From: Symsagittifera roscoffensis
Lineage: Eukaryota; Xenacoelomorpha; Acoela; Convolutidae
Direction: 5' to 3'
DNA length: 64,000 bases
NCBI RefSeq assembly: GCF_963678635.1
Contig: NC_087063.1
Coordinates: 33,182,599 to 33,246,598, forward strand
Translations under genes and position numbers: made by a program
Shown: piece by piece, positions 24,105 through 37,398 of the stretch
Layout: each line of letters starts with the position of its first letter
Numbering within the stretch: position 1 is the stretch's first letter
Notes under the pieces: model-generated
Told to the model about the DNA's origin: nothing
Seen by the model: the letters and a program-made list of their open reading frames with translations, nothing else
Database searches by the model: none

Positions 24105-25099
24105 GATGAAACAGGTAACTTATTTGATGTTTTTTTCTAAATTGTTTTATCTAGTTGAGAGATGGTAAAAATCAGTGCGCGACAGTTTGCTTCAGCGTAA
24201 ATCTGTATATCTATGCATCTGGATTCGAAAACGCACGTTCTTGATCAACAGTTTTCTTCTTTTGTTATAGACAGAAAATCTATACTAAACAATAAACATT
24301 GACAGAAAAACTAAAACGACAGAACATTCTGAAAAACAAATATATGAGTTCAATTTTTCATCATAGTACTTCGAAGTAATAACCAAACTGAAAAGGAAAC
24401 CAATTTATCCCTATTTTGTGTCGAGAAGGTTGTGAATCAGCCCAAATTTCGAAAACATTGGAAGGAAATGCGATCCCATTTTTAGATTGTTGGGCCGAAT
24501 GAGCCGCTACACTTTTTCTAAATTGCATCTTCATTGCTCGTTTTTAGTTGCAAGTAAAATTTTCACCAATTTTATTCCTAATTGCATCTTACACTGAATT
24601 GTAGGTCCTAATTCTGAAATATAAATTTAACGCCACATCATTTTGGCGAAAATCTCAGCGATGAAGGCTCCCATCAAGTTTTTATAGAATAACGCCAATT
24701 TAAGAAAAAATTTTCCAGATTCTTAAAATACAACATGTTTTTACTATCAGAAAAATAACATCTGCAGCGCATACAATTTTGCTGCTTCGACTTTTTGTTC
24801 GATAATTTCAATAAACTTTTTTTTAGTCTGTTAAACTTAGATATTGAAAAAATGTTTTGAAATGTTGATTCCGGTCATAAGGATGAACAAGACTGCCAGG
24901 TCCAGACGTTTTGACAGTTTTGGAGACCAACAATAGCTAGTAATCTTCAAAAAGTTTTGCGCTGTTTTAAAGAATTTAAGTCGTCTGAAACCGTAATTAA
25001 ACTCTAAGAAATCTGTATGATGGCTGCTAAATCTCAACATGTGAAATTGATTTTTATTAAATCTTGGAAAAATTATCAAGAGGCTTTTGGAACCAGATC
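24105..25099. other. Upstream region of the acyltransferase gene, no other gene
   Basis: AT-rich. This must contain the promoter of the minus-strand gene starting at 24104, but I see no element I can name with confidence. A small open stretch at 24837-25079 (minus) looks like chance. Confidence 0.5.
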
Positions 25100-25339
25100 T
25101 AAACTAAAATTTGTTATTGCTTATTGATATGATATTTTATTTCTATTAAATATTAAATACTAACCAATCATAATCCATCAACTAACAACCCACTTATTTG
25201 TAAGAGCTGAAACTACTTGTAGTTTCAGCACCAGAGCAATTTGAATTAAACTTAGAATACAGTTGCCTTCCTCAGAGAGATGGACTCGCATAAACCAGTA
25301 TACTCTAGATCTATTGAGACTAGGAGATATAAGAGTAAG
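25100..25339 (-). repeat. Dispersed repeat X, right copy, ending at the assembly gap
   Basis: Reverse complement of the repeat at 1940-2165, about 85-90% identical by eye. It has the same central hairpin, here with arms GCTGAAACTAC at 25206-25216 and its complement at 25219-25229. It runs directly into the N run, so its true end is not visible. Confidence 0.7.
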
Positions 25340-25539
25340 NNNNNNNNNNNNNNNNNNNNNNNNNNNNNNNNNNNNNNNNNNNNNNNNNNNNNNNNNNNNN
25401 NNNNNNNNNNNNNNNNNNNNNNNNNNNNNNNNNNNNNNNNNNNNNNNNNNNNNNNNNNNNNNNNNNNNNNNNNNNNNNNNNNNNNNNNNNNNNNNNNNNN
25501 NNNNNNNNNNNNNNNNNNNNNNNNNNNNNNNNNNNNNNN
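25340..25539. other. Assembly gap (200 N)
   Basis: Exactly 200 N, probably a fixed-size placeholder. Open frames that appear to cross it are artefacts. Confidence 0.99.
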
Positions 25540-25583
25540 GTTTTTTTTCTTTAAAATTTTGCCTGCGGCTTAGAAAATATGGC

Positions 25584-27878
25584 CATAACAGGGACTAAAC
25601 TCTAAACTATGCTTAAGGAGAGCTCGAAAATCATTTCGGTCGCCCAAAAAAAAGGTCGACAAAAAATGTGGTGTTTGTTTCTTGCCTGACAACCGTTTTT
25701 ACAGAAATTTTTAGATTCGGACTAGTTTGAAAGTTTTGTTTGAATTAGAGTGAGAGGCTCACAAAAGTTGGTCTTCAAAAATCCAATTTGCTTCAAATCA
25801 AACATTGTGTTTTGATGTTTATAATCAAACTCATTTTTAAAGTACTTTTTTGTCAGTTTTTGAAACTGCAGATCAATTTTTGTTGACAAGTTTAGTATTT
25901 GATCAATCAGATTTTATTTACGTTGCTGAATTTTTAATGTTTTGTTAGGAGTTCGAGAAAAAACTCATAGAAAAATGTAAATTTAGGAACATCGAAGCCC
26001 GATGTTCTTAAATTTTATTTGATTTGAAGGCGAACTGATTGAATTTCTAAATTGAGAACAAAAAAGACTAGTGTTAGTTCTTGTACAGGAAACTGTGCAG
26101 TTGCAGCTGTTCTGGTTATTTCATCTTCTCTTTCTATGTGGTTTTAATGGTCGCATTTTAATGTATGTCATAAGCGTATTTCTCACGATCATTAATGAAT
26201 AGGTTGTCATAAAGTTCCTAGATTCGACCTTCTTTGATACCCATTAATGAACTATGAGCTCGGCCTTCATACTGGATTTGGTTTTTTTTTGTAGGCTGCG
26301 ACTGATTGATTTATAGTTTCAAATCAACTATTAGCTGAAGTTAAGTTTTCTGCTCCATTCTGTATTTGTCGATACCTTGGCATCGGTTCATCTCTAGAGT
26401 CTTGCAAATTTCTTTTATTTAGTCCTTTACTGCTAAATTTAAACGTTTCACTTTTATTATGTTATGTACTTTGCCAGCAAAGTTTTTCAAAAGAACACAA
26501 TACTTTGATGCACTTGATTTCTTCCTCGAACAATCCTGGTTCTCCCTTATCGTACTTTTTTTTAATTTAGAGCAGCAAGTACAACAAAAGAAGTTTTTCA
26601 ATCTGCTCTGGAATCGTTTCGCTTTTTGGGAAGCAAACATTCATATAAGTATTCTTCTATCAAAGCCAACTAGAGAGAATCTGTGATCATTCCAAAATCT
26701 TCAGTTTTGTTTACGTCGTAAAGTTGACAGAGAAAGTTATAATACAACTCCATCATTCTCAGCTTGCGTCCGTAGTATAAAAATCATACTATAATCGATT
26801 CACGATGCTCTATAGTAGATTTAACAAGCACCACTTCAAAAATTTTTCAACTACATTTTTGAATTTTTCAAATAACTGGTTAGTGATAGCTTCAAGAGTT
26901 TTTTGTCAGCAAGATACTCTGTCATTGTATGTTTTGGTCTGACTATTTTTTGTTAGCTATAGTAACATTTCCTGAGCAATTTTATGTTCCGGCTATTTCA
27001 CTAGCTAAGGGATACTAGCATCAATAACAAACTGAAAAAACTGTTGATCAGTTAACGCGGTAGGTATTGTACAAATTGACGAAATTTCGTTCACTGTTGT
27101 CCAAGAATAAATGTTCGAGAGTCGGGGTATAAGTGTTCCGTGGAGCAATTTTTTTTTAAACAATATTTTTCAAAAATTTTTAATTTTTTCTGGTTACTCG
27201 TTTGATATCTTCATTACTCAGGCTAGGTCTAGATACTTGAGTTTCTGTCGTGTAGTAAGTTTCAATTTTGCATTGAAATCTGGTTCCTTGAAAACATGAT
27301 ATGATCTAATTTTTTAAAATACAATCTAGGTTTTGCTTGCCTTTCATTCTTGGGATTTTTCTTTATAGTCCCATCTTTTATACAAGGCTCTTGGCACAAC
27401 TTGGCACATGAGAAAAGATAAAGTTGACTGTCATCAAGGCCAACAATCAATTTACACATGGTATTCAATTTTCAAATAAGCGTCTTTTTTTGCATGTGTT
27501 TTTCTTGTGAAAGCAATAGAGGGACCAACATTCATCTATTCCAAGATTTTTCAACAAATCACTACAACTCGAGAAGAAAGGATATAACATCCAGTCCGTT
27601 TGCTAGTTTCGGCAGTGCGCAGCCAAGTATTGCCTTTTCTGTCCGAGTTTCATAATAAAATTTGAACCTTTTCTGCTTACTTGCTAGAAATCGAACAATG
27701 TCTTTGTTGTTATACCACTCTAGAAAACCGCAATTTAAGGTAATATTTTTCTTCTCTCAGATAGATTTTGGGTAGTTGTAACTTGTCAGTCCCGTAGGAA
27801 TTGTCGTATTTCATTGCTTGCTCTCCAAGTAACCCAGTTTTATGAAACCTCTGAAAATCATCATATTTTCATCAAGAG
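25584..27878. repeat. Flanking repeat DNA of copy 1 (no gene)
   Basis: Non-coding AT-rich DNA of the same degenerate family as the array at 43948-51919; for example, blocks resembling CAACAATCAATTTACACA and TTGCTCTCCAAGTAA recur there. A near-perfect 16-bp hairpin at 25979-26016 (5-base loop) is kept in copy 2 at about 34647. Short open stretches such as 27111-27299 also recur in copy 2 but only because of the duplication. No gene is recognised. Confidence 0.65.
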
Positions 27879-28180
27879 TGTTAAAAAATTAGGATAAAAC
27901 GTTGGGTTGAATAAGACTGTATAACTTAAAACTAAGACTAGTTTAAAACGAGGTTGTTTAAGATTCCTACAAGGTAGTTGTAGGCTTTATCTAAGACTAA
28001 ATAAAAGACTGTGATATCTAACTAAAGTAAGAGATGTTAAAAAGGTTGAATTGGTTTCAGACGATTTGTTGCATATCTCAATTGATAGTGAACTTTCGGC
28101 AGGTGTTTTATAAAATGGTATGGTAAAAGGTCACAACTAAGTATAACTCAAAGGTTAAACGGTCAACATCAAATAACTCA
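27879..28180 (-). repeat. Element B copy 1 3' LTR
   Basis: 302 bp, starting TGTTAAAAAATTAGG and ending AAATAACTCA on the plus strand. The inner side carries the purine tract (minus strand GGGGAAGAAAAAA). It differs from the copy 2 3' LTR at about five positions. Confidence 0.9.
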
Positions 28181-29236
28181 TTTTTTCTTCCCCGCGAAAA
28201 TTTAACTATGATCTATACTCTTCGCGACACAAGGAAATGTTCTAGCGCTGGGATAAATGATCGGGTAGGCTGATTAGGAAGAGCCCCGCAAGAGGGCCCG
28301 ATGGGCAAGAAAGTAGCACTATAATGTTATACAGAGTATATGATCTATCCTCTTCACCACACCAAGAAATGTTTTAGCGCTAGAATAAATGGTCGGGTAG
28401 GCTGGTTAGGAAAAGCCCCACAGGAGGGCCCGATGGGCACGAAAGTAGCACTTACATGAATAAGTTATATAATTATCCAATGGTGACGCCCAATGGGTGC
28501 GAGAAAGATTTAGCAGTAGATGAAAGCGTGACTATATGGTTCAATTTAAACTTTATAGCGGTACCAGAAATAATTCAATTTTAGCGTATTAGGCCAGCAC
28601 TTTAAGTTTGTTTTATGCGTTTTAATGTTACTCGAGGCTCGACAGTACACAAAATCTAATATACTAAAAGAGTTTTGGAATGTGTAAAAGTTTCTGACAA
28701 TTTTTATGGTAAGGTTACTAGACTTCAATACTTCTAACTTGCGTCCCGATTTGCAGCTCTATTAATCGTCCATCTCCTTAACTCCTCGAGCGTCAGTGGC
28801 CGTCCTAAGAGTTTTATCGCTGAAATGACAGAGGAAGTATTTAACCAGTCCGGATCGAGATCTAATGGTGAAGATGTTGGTTCGGAAGTTTCGGAGGGTA
28901 GGCCCGATGGGTGGAATTTGGTAGTGCAGACCTCCGGGCTGAATGTGACCTTCTTGCTTGATGTACTTTGATTGGCTGCTACAAGGGACTTCGTATCACT
29001 CGGGTACTCGAAGCTTTCTTCCAGCAGGTACACTGTGGTGGGGTGCGATGACGAGGGTGGTGTCAAGATTGTCAATCCACAACGTCAACATGATGGCTCT
29101 CCATTTCGACCGAGGTTGCTTCTATCGTTGGGTAGATTGGGGGAGTATAAACAGGCCTAGATATTGGCTCGTCAAAGTTTTCGTCAGTTAGGTCTACTAC
29201 GCTGGTAAACACTCTTTCACCCAGCATCTTTGGGGG

Positions 29237-31620
29237 CTATCTGGATCGCATAGGTCTAGTATTCTGTCGGGTAAAAATCTCAGGTAGTTTCTTCGAGGGC
29301 GGTGATTTCAGCGGAGATGACGCTTTCCTCTTAGCTGTACCGGACAGTTTCGGTTTTTTGTTGATAGGGACAGGGTCCATTTGCTGATTCTCCGCCTCTG
29401 ACAAAACGACCGGCTCGTCGCTCTTCTCAATCGGTTCCCCTCCAGGATTTTCCGGAGGAATCGGCGCTTCTTGATTAGCTTTCTCCGCCTCATCATGGCT
29501 ATCCAAGAGAACCAACTGCGGGGTCACCTGTGGGTCCACACCATTGTCGCCTGAATCCAGATCGATAAGCGGAATCTTTGTCATCTCTGCTTTCTGTTCG
29601 GTCTGATCCGTGAATTCAGCCTTAAGATCTGTTCGGTCTAATGTTAAATGCTCTTTTGGTTTTACAGGGTCATCTGAGGTGTTGTGCATTAGTTCTTGTA
29701 ATGGAATTAGGTCGCTAGCATTGTCGTCTGATAAGTCTTCATTTGGGTGATTCGTCGTTCTAGTTTCGTTTTCACAAATTTTACCGTGGTCGGGTTTGCC
29801 CGACGGGCTCGTCTCATGGTCGCTCTCAAGTTCTAATGCGAATCTTAGTCTTTTACGCTGTTCTTCCTCCTCTCTAAGTAGAATCTCTCTATAGCTATTC
29901 ATGGCCGCGTTCCGCCTCGCTATATCGAGCTCTTCGAATTTTGCCTGAAAATTACTTTTCTTTTGAGTCGCTCTTGAACTTTTAAAGCCGACATTTCTTT
30001 GCGGTTTCGCAGTCTTCCTCAGTCCCTTTGTTGCGTAGAATTTGACAAGTTGGTCTCTTTTTCTCGGGCTGGGTTTCTTCATGGTGTATTGTCTTTTGAT
30101 AGCTAAATCAGATTTACGTATTACTTTTCCGTTTTTTAAGGTAATTGTGTGGTCTGACTCCCTTACAATTTCATCCTTGAGTTCTCTATAGAATGGTTCA
30201 CTCTTCGATCTTTCTTGAACTTTTCTATTAATAACGGTCTTACCCGGCGGGTTGTTCAGCACTGATTACTTTATGCCCAAGGCATCTCGTTTTTCTGCCC
30301 GTGAAATCACTTTTACTGGGGAGCCAGCACTGGTTGGAACGTATCTCACTGCGTTTGAGATATCATTAGAGGATGATGAGTTTTCGTCTAGGTCTCCGTC
30401 TTCTACATCGTCAGGGGCGTCCCAGTCATGTCTTCGTTCTCGACTCATAAGTTTTCGGCCCTTATCTATGCATAACAAGGTTTTGTTCCAATCAAGGTTA
30501 TTTGAGGAGGGTGACTTGACCAAATTATGCCAGATGGTGTTTGGGGATCTACCAAAGTGTGCTTCAAAGGGAGAACAGTTTAGCGACTGTTGGGTTACCG
30601 TTCTTAGGCATTTTATTATCTTCAAAAGTGCAGATTCTAACGATGGTTTTGGGCGTTGTTGTGCCATAACCAAGAGCCTTTCCTTAATGGTTCTGATTAA
30701 ACGCTCAACTAATCCGGTGGCTCTATGGTCACCCACTGGGCTAAATATCACTTTTATGTTATGTTCATAGCAAAATGTTCTGACTTTTTTAGAGATAAAA
30801 CCGGATCCCTGGTCTGTTCTGATAGTTCTAGGTATCCCATGAAGAGCTATGTATTTACTAAGGAAGTTTATGATGGATTTTGCCGATTTGCTGGATGTTA
30901 TTTGAGCAGATGGGAATTTTGAAAATCTATCCACGCATACCAATATGTATTTTTTTGTTCCCCATACTAGTGGTAACGGACCGGCGAAATCTAACTCCAT
31001 TTCTTGGTTTGGTTTTTCGACCGTTGGGAGTTTTCCTAAGGTAATTATGATTTGAAAGAGGTTTCAAGTTTTTACCTGCTTTAACGCATTCGATACAATT
31101 TTCGCCGTGGACTTGGATTTCACGAAAGATTTTTAGCCACCAGATGTATTGAGTTGCCAGACTCTTCATTGCAAACTGGCCTGGGTGAGCCTCGTGTAAT
31201 CGATGGAGCATTGTCGATCTTAAGCAAGCTGGAATAACTAGTCGATTGTCTAGATAAAGACATCCTCCGCTAACGTGTAGGTTATTTAAGTACGATTTAT
31301 AGTAATTTCCCAATTGTAAAATGTCTTGTTTGCGGTCTTCCTCAGTTGCTCTGATTATCTTTTTCAGTACAAGATCTTGTTTTGATAATAATGACATAAG
31401 TTTTGAATCAAATGTTTCTGGCCAAGAGAAAGGGAATATGTTAACTGTTTTCTTCTTAATAGGTGATCTTTTTACGGGATTCTCCGACGGGTTATTGGTA
31501 CTTGATGTTAAAGTATCCAAAATTTCATTTGTAGAATAGTCTTGTTGTTCAGTAGGTTCTAATTGTTCAGCCATATCTTTCATTATTTTAAAATTTTTCG
31601 AAAAGTTGTTGATTTTACAG
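29237..31620 (-). pseudogene. Element B copy 1 integrase and C-terminal tail
   Basis: The zinc region HEAHPGQFAMKSLATQY with C..C follows the usual HHCC pattern. The catalytic core has LDFAGPLPLVWG, VCVDRFSKFPSAQ, RTDQGSGF and DHRATGLVER, supplying the D, D, E residues of retroviral-type integrases. The tail is long, charged and Lys/Glu/Pro-rich (about 340 codons), without an envelope-like signal or membrane segment. Fossil copy. Confidence 0.85.
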
Positions 31621-34249
31621 GATGATTCACAATCTTCTGTACGCGAGTGAGAATTTTGGCACACTGAAAAGTTAGAATAGTTAGCTATAGCTTGGAAAGT
31701 TTAAGCGACGTTAGCGATTTGTTTCTCACGTTCTATTTCTTGACTGGTCATACGATCTGTCGACTGGCCAATCGTACTGCAGTAAGTGACGTCATGTGCT
31801 AGGAAATGTTGGGAGAATTTATTTCTTATTTGCGACCGCGAATTTCTCGGCATCAAATGATCGAAGCCTAGGAGTGTACTTATATGATTTACCGATGCGA
31901 TATTTGTCATCTTTCAGTGCTCCTGTTAGGGCTTTGTGGTCTGTTAAAATTGAGAATTGTTTGCCCAATAGATAATTTTTAAAATGGTCTAATGCCCACA
32001 CTAGTCCTAGCAATTCAAGTTCGTTGGTACTGTATTTTAACTCGGCTATGTTCAAAAATTTGCTTGCGAACGCTACCGTCTTCCAATTCCCCCGATGGTC
32101 TTGTTCGATGGATGCGCCCAATCCTAAATGTGAGGCATCACATTTCACTCGGGTGTTCAGTTTTACATCGAAATGATGGTTCGTTACTGTGTTGCAAATT
32201 TCTTTCTTTTTTTTTCAAACGCTTCAGCGTGCACCGTGGACCATTTAAATGGTTTATTTTTCTGCATCAGTTCTCTAAACGGTGCTGATAAGGACGCTAA
32301 GTTTGGTATAAACTTGTTGAACTGATTAATCGATCCCATTAGTGATCTTATATCTTTTATACACTTTGGTTCTTTCAGGTTTCTGATTGCGTCCGATTTG
32401 TGTATTAATAGTGTCGTCCCTTTTGCATCGATTTTAAATCCCAACCATTCTATGTTGTGAGTCAAGAATGTGCATTTTTCCCATTTTATGGCTAATCCCT
32501 CGTCGTCTAACGTTTTTAAAACGTTAATAACTAGCTTTTTGTGTTCATCCTCGCTACCCACGGTGGCGATTAAGATGTCGTCGAGGTAACAATGGGTATT
32601 TGGTAATTTTTCTGTCAGACGGTCCATTATACGTTGAAATTCATTAGGCATATCACCCAGCCCATAAAATCCGGTTTTAAAACGGTAGGAGCCCGTTACT
32701 TCTCCCCCACGATGTTAAAATTACATTGGTTACTTGCCTTTTTCGAGAGCGGTATTTGGCTATATGCGTATTTTAGATCAATCGATGAGAACCAAATGTT
32801 TCTTTCGCCGTGACCGCTAATCGTTACTGCTACGTTATCAATTAGTTCAAATAGGTTAGGCATTTGATATCTATTACGGAATATCTGTTTGTTCAATAGT
32901 TTCGAGTATAGTGCTAACTTAATTGATCTGTCCCTTTTAGCTATAATTACGATAGGGGAGATGAAACAATCTTCAGAGCATCTAGACAATTTTTCAAAGT
33001 GCCCGTCTCTTAGGAGTTGGTCGATACATGATTTGACTTTAGGGAGAAGGTGGATCGGAATGCGTTTTCCCTTTACCTGTATCGGCTTTAATGGTTCGTT
33101 AAAATAAGTATTAACTATGAAGTTCTTTGATCTACCGGTTCTTTTTATGAGGCCTGGAAATTGTCTTGATATGTATGTTTTAAACTCACTTTGTGAAGGT
33201 GTTTCTTGGTTTTGGTCTTGTTTTCTATCCGATGCAAATCTTATTTGATTAACGTCTATCCCGATGGGTGATCCTTTCTGAATTTTCCGAGACTCTGACC
33301 CGTTGGGTGGAGGTTGTTTCTGGAGTACTACTATTCCCAGATTCGGTAATATATCGTTTCCGAGGAGATTTCTTTCTGCTCCTTCGGTGATGAAAAGTTT
33401 CTGATCGCTAGCATCCCAGCCCTTCGATCGAATTCTCACTCGAACTCTTCCAATAATGTTGATTGTGCTTCCGAAGCCTTGATACGCCTTCTTTGTTATT
33501 TCATCCACAGGTTCTAACTTTAAGAATCTATCTCGTATCTTCAGTTCAAGTAGTAGGTCTTTTTTCATGAATGAAACTGGGCTTGCTGAGTCAATCTGGA
33601 TTTCAGTACAGTAAGGGTTGAAATTTCCCAAAGATACCTTCAACGTCTTCTTTAATTCTAGTCCTTCGTGGTTAAATACAGTTCTCACTCCACGTTCTAT
33701 CTTGTCTTCTACTGCATTTATTTGGCTGTCCGTGTCCACCGCTAGAACTAGGAAGTCGTCCAAGTTGACTTCAAATCCGGGATTTTCCTGCGTGTTAGCC
33801 CGGGTATTTTCGTTTTCCTGGGGTATTTGATTTTGTTCGACAATGTTTGTTTGTGTTCTTGCTGAACCCCTGCAATGTTTAGCAAAGTGACCTTTACGTC
33901 CGCATGTATTGCAATTCCTGTCTCTGGCCGGGCATGTAGTTAAGTGTCCTTTTTTGAACTGCTGGCCACAGTTGCGGCACTTGTTGGTTTCGACAATGTT
34001 TAGGGTTGGTTCATTCTTTACGTATTGAGGTCTCTGTACCGCATTATAGAATGGGAATTTTAGGTACTGTTGGTGGATTTTAGTGACTTTCTCGTGAACT
34101 AATACATACGATAGTACATTTTCTGGGGTCAAGTATTCTATACATAGTTTCTTTTGAATCTCGACGTTTCGCATATTTGTGATGAAAATGTCTCTGACTA
34201 ATTCTGACTCGAGTTCCCCCAGTTTGCAGTTTTTCATAGGAACTAAACT

Positions 34250-36544
34250 CATAACAGGGACTAAACTCTAAACTATGCTTAGGGAGAGCTCAAAAATCAT
34301 TTCGGTCGCCCAAAAAAAAGGTCCACAAAAAATGTGGTGTTTGTTTCTTGCCTGACAACCGTTTTTACAGAAATTTTTAGATTCGGACTAGTTTGAAGGT
34401 TTTGTTTGAATTAGAGTGAGAGGCTCACAAAAGTTGGTCTTCAAGAATCCAATTTGCTTCAAATCAAACATTGTGTTTTGATGTTTATAATCAAACAAAT
34501 TTTTAAAGTACTTTTCTGTCAGTTTTTGAAACTGCAGATCAATTTTTGTTGACAAGTTTAGTATTTGATCAATCAGATTTTATTTACGTTGCTGAATTTT
34601 TAATGTTTTGTTAGGAGTTCGAGAAAAAACTCATAGAAAAATGTAAATTTAGGAACATCGAAGCCCGATGTTCTTAAATTTTATTTGATTTGAAGGCGAA
34701 CTGATTGAATTTCTAAATTGAGAACAAAAAAGACTAGTGTTAGTTCTTGTACAGGAAACTGTGCAGTTGCAGCTGTTCTGGTTATTTCATCTTCTCTTTC
34801 TATGTGGTTTTAATGGTCGCATTTTAATGTATGTCATAAGCGTATTTCTCACGATCATTAATGAATAGGTTGTCATAAAGTTCCTAGATTCGACCTTCTT
34901 TGATACCCATTAATGAACTATGAGCTCGGCCTTCATACTGGATTTGGTTTTTTTTTGTAGGCTGCGACTGATTGATTTATAGTTTCAAATCAACTATTAG
35001 CTGAAGTTAAGTTTTCTGCTCCGTTCTGTATTTGTCGATACCTTGGCATCGGTTCATCTCTAGAGTCTTGCAAATTTCTTTTATTTAGTGTTTTACTGCT
35101 AAATTTAAACGTTTCACTTTTATTATGTTATGTACTTTGCCAGCAAAGTTTTTCAAGAGAACACAATACTTTGATGCACTTGATTTCTTCCTCGAACAAT
35201 CCTGGTTCTCCCTTATCGTACTTTTTTTTAATTTAGAGCAGCAAGTACAACAGTAGAAGTTTTCAATCTGCTCTGGAATCGTTTCGCTTTTTGGGAAGCA
35301 TACATTCATATAAGTATTCTTCTATCAAAGCCAACTAGAGAGAATCTGTGATCATTCCGAAATCTTCAGTTTTGTTGACGTCGTAAAGTTGACAGAGAAA
35401 GTTATAATACAACTCCATCATTCTCAGCTTGCGTCCGTAGTATAAAGTATCATACTATAATCGATTCACGATGCTCTATAGTAGATTTAACAAGCACCAC
35501 TTCAAAAGTTTTTCAACTACATTTTTGAATTTTTCAAACAACTGATTAGTGATAGCTTCAAGAGTTTTTTTGTCAGCAAGATACTCTGTCATTGTATGTT
35601 TTGGTCTGACAATTTTTTGTTAGCTATAGTAACATTTCCTGAGCAATTTTATGTTCCGGCTATTTCACTAGCTAAAGGATACTAGCATCAGTAACAAACC
35701 GAAAAAACTGTTGATCAGTTAACGCGGTAGGTATTGTACAAATTGACGAAATTTCGTTCACAGTTGTCCAGGAATAAATGTTCGAGAGTCGGGGTATAAG
35801 TGTTCCGTGGAGCAATTTTTTTTTGAACAATATTTTTCAAAACTTTTTAATTTTTTCTGGTTACTCGTTTGATATCTTCATTACTCAGGCTAGGTCTAGA
35901 TACTTGAGTTTCTGTCGTGTAGTAAGTTTCAATTTTGCATTGAAATCTGGTTCCTTGAAAACATGATATGATCTAATTTTTTAAAATACAATCTAGGTTT
36001 TGCTTGCCTTTCATTCTTGGTATTTTTCTTTATAGTCCCATTTTTATACAAGGCTCTTGGCACAATTTGGCACATGAAAACAGATAAAGTTGACTGTCAT
36101 CAAGGCCAACAATCAATTTACACAAGGTATTCAATTTTCAAATAAGCGTCTTTTTTTGCATGTGTTTTTCTTGTGAAAGCAATAGAGGGACCAACATTCA
36201 TCTATTCCAAGATTTTTTCAACAAATCACTACAACTCGAGAAGAAGGGACATAACATCTAGTCCATTTGCTAGTTTCGGCAGTGCGGAGCCAAGTATTGC
36301 CATTTCTGTCCGAGTTTCATAATAAAATTTGACATTTTCTGCTTACTTGCTAGAAATCGAACCATGTCTTTGTTGTTATACCACTCTAGAAAACCGCAAT
36401 TTAAGGTAATATTTTTCTTCTCTCAGATAGATTTTGGGTAGTTGTTACTTGTCAGTCCCGAAGGAGGTGTCGTATTTCATTGCTTGCTCTCCAAGTAACC
36501 CAGTTTTATGAAACCTCTGAAAATCATCATATTTTCATCAAGAG
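34250..36544. repeat. Flanking repeat DNA of copy 2 (no gene)
   Basis: Near-identical to 25584-27878. No gene is recognised. It ends where the 3' LTR of element B copy 2 begins, at the same repeat-family position as in copy 1. Confidence 0.65.
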
Positions 36545-36845
36545 TGTTAAAAAATTAGGATAAAACGTTGGGTTGAATAAGACGGTATAACTTAAACTAG
36601 GACTAGTTTAAGACGAGGTTGTTTAAGATTCCTACAAGGTAGTTGTAGGCTTTATCTAAGACTAAATAAAAGACTGTGATATCTAACTAAAGTAAGAGAT
36701 GTTAAAAAGGTTGAATTGGTTTCAGATGATTTGTTGCATATCTCAATTGATAGTGAACTTTCGGCAGGTGTTTTATAAAATGGTATGGTAAAAGGTCACA
36801 ACTAAGTATAACTCAAAGGTTAAACGGTCAACATCAAATAACTCA
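36545..36845 (-). repeat. Element B copy 2 3' LTR
   Basis: 301 bp, TG...CA ends. It contains a small hairpin (CCTACAA and its complement with a 5-base loop). The purine tract on the inner side marks it as the 3' LTR. Confidence 0.92.
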
Positions 36846-36869
36846 TTTTTTATTCCCCGCGAAAATTTA

Positions 36870-37130
36870 ACTATGATCTATCCTCTTCGCCACACAAGGA
36901 AATGATCTAGCGCTGGGATAAATGATCGGGTAGGCTGATTAGGAAAAGCCCCGCAAAAGGGCCCGATGGGCAAGAAAGTAGCACTATAATGTTATACAGA
37001 GTATATGATCTATCCTCTTCACCACACCAAGAAATGTTTTAGCGCTAGGATAAATGGTCGGGTAGGCTGGTCAGGAAAATCCCCACAGGAGGGCCCGATG
37101 GGCAAGAAAGTAGCACTTACATGAATAAGT
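36870..37130. repeat. Two-copy tandem repeat of about 132 bp in the 3' region of element B
   Basis: GATCTAT...AGCGCT...GATAAATG.TCGGGTAGGCTG...GGGCCCGATGGGCA...AAAGTAGCACT occurs twice in tandem. The same arrangement is seen in copy 1 at about 28210-28460 (starts 28210 and 28342). It lies between the small 3' frame and the 3' LTR. Confidence 0.85.
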
Positions 37131-37398
37131 TATATAATTATCCAATGGTGACCCCCAATGGGTGCAAGAAAGATTTAGCAGTAGATGAAAGCGTGATTAT
37201 ATGGTTCAATTTAAACCTTATAGCGGTACCAGAAATAATTCAATTTTAGCGTATTAGGCCAGCACTTGAAGCTTGTTCTATGCGTTTTAATGTTACTCGA
37301 GGCTCGACAGTACACAAAATCTAATATACTAAAAGAGTTTTGGAATGTCTAAAAGTTTCTGAAAGTTTTTATGGTAAGGTTAATAGACTTCAATACTT

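Larger units (their letters stand above)
25584..34234. repeat. 8.65-kb duplicated unit, copy 1
   Basis: Starts CATAACAGGGACTAAACTC and matches 34250-43064 throughout at roughly 98% by eye. It contains 2.3 kb of flanking repeat DNA and a 5'-truncated element B. It ends abruptly inside gag, and a 15-base bridge containing AACTAAACTC leads into copy 2. Confidence 0.9.
27879..34234 (-). mobile_element. Element B copy 1: Gypsy-type LTR retrotransposon, 5'-truncated
   Basis: The 3' LTR is at 27879-28180. The body on the minus strand includes part of gag, the zinc knuckles (around 33870-33990), protease (near 33600), reverse transcriptase (about 32184-33100), RNase H (about 31819-32180), integrase (30266-31620) and a C-terminal tail (29237-30262). 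The gag start and 5' LTR are missing because the duplicated unit ends at 34234. It is broken in several further places (roughly eight). It shares all large-scale structure with copy 2. Confidence 0.9.

Noticed and set aside
25263-25598. Open stretches across the N run
   Set aside because: Unknown bases were read as codons, so nothing is supported there.
27111-27299. 62-codon open stretch kept in both duplicated units (also 35778-35966)
   Set aside because: The conservation is explained by the recent duplication, and the peptide resembles nothing known.
30252-30770. 172-codon plus-strand open stretch, also at 38900-39436
   Set aside because: It lies antisense to the integrase of element B and appears twice only because the unit is duplicated.
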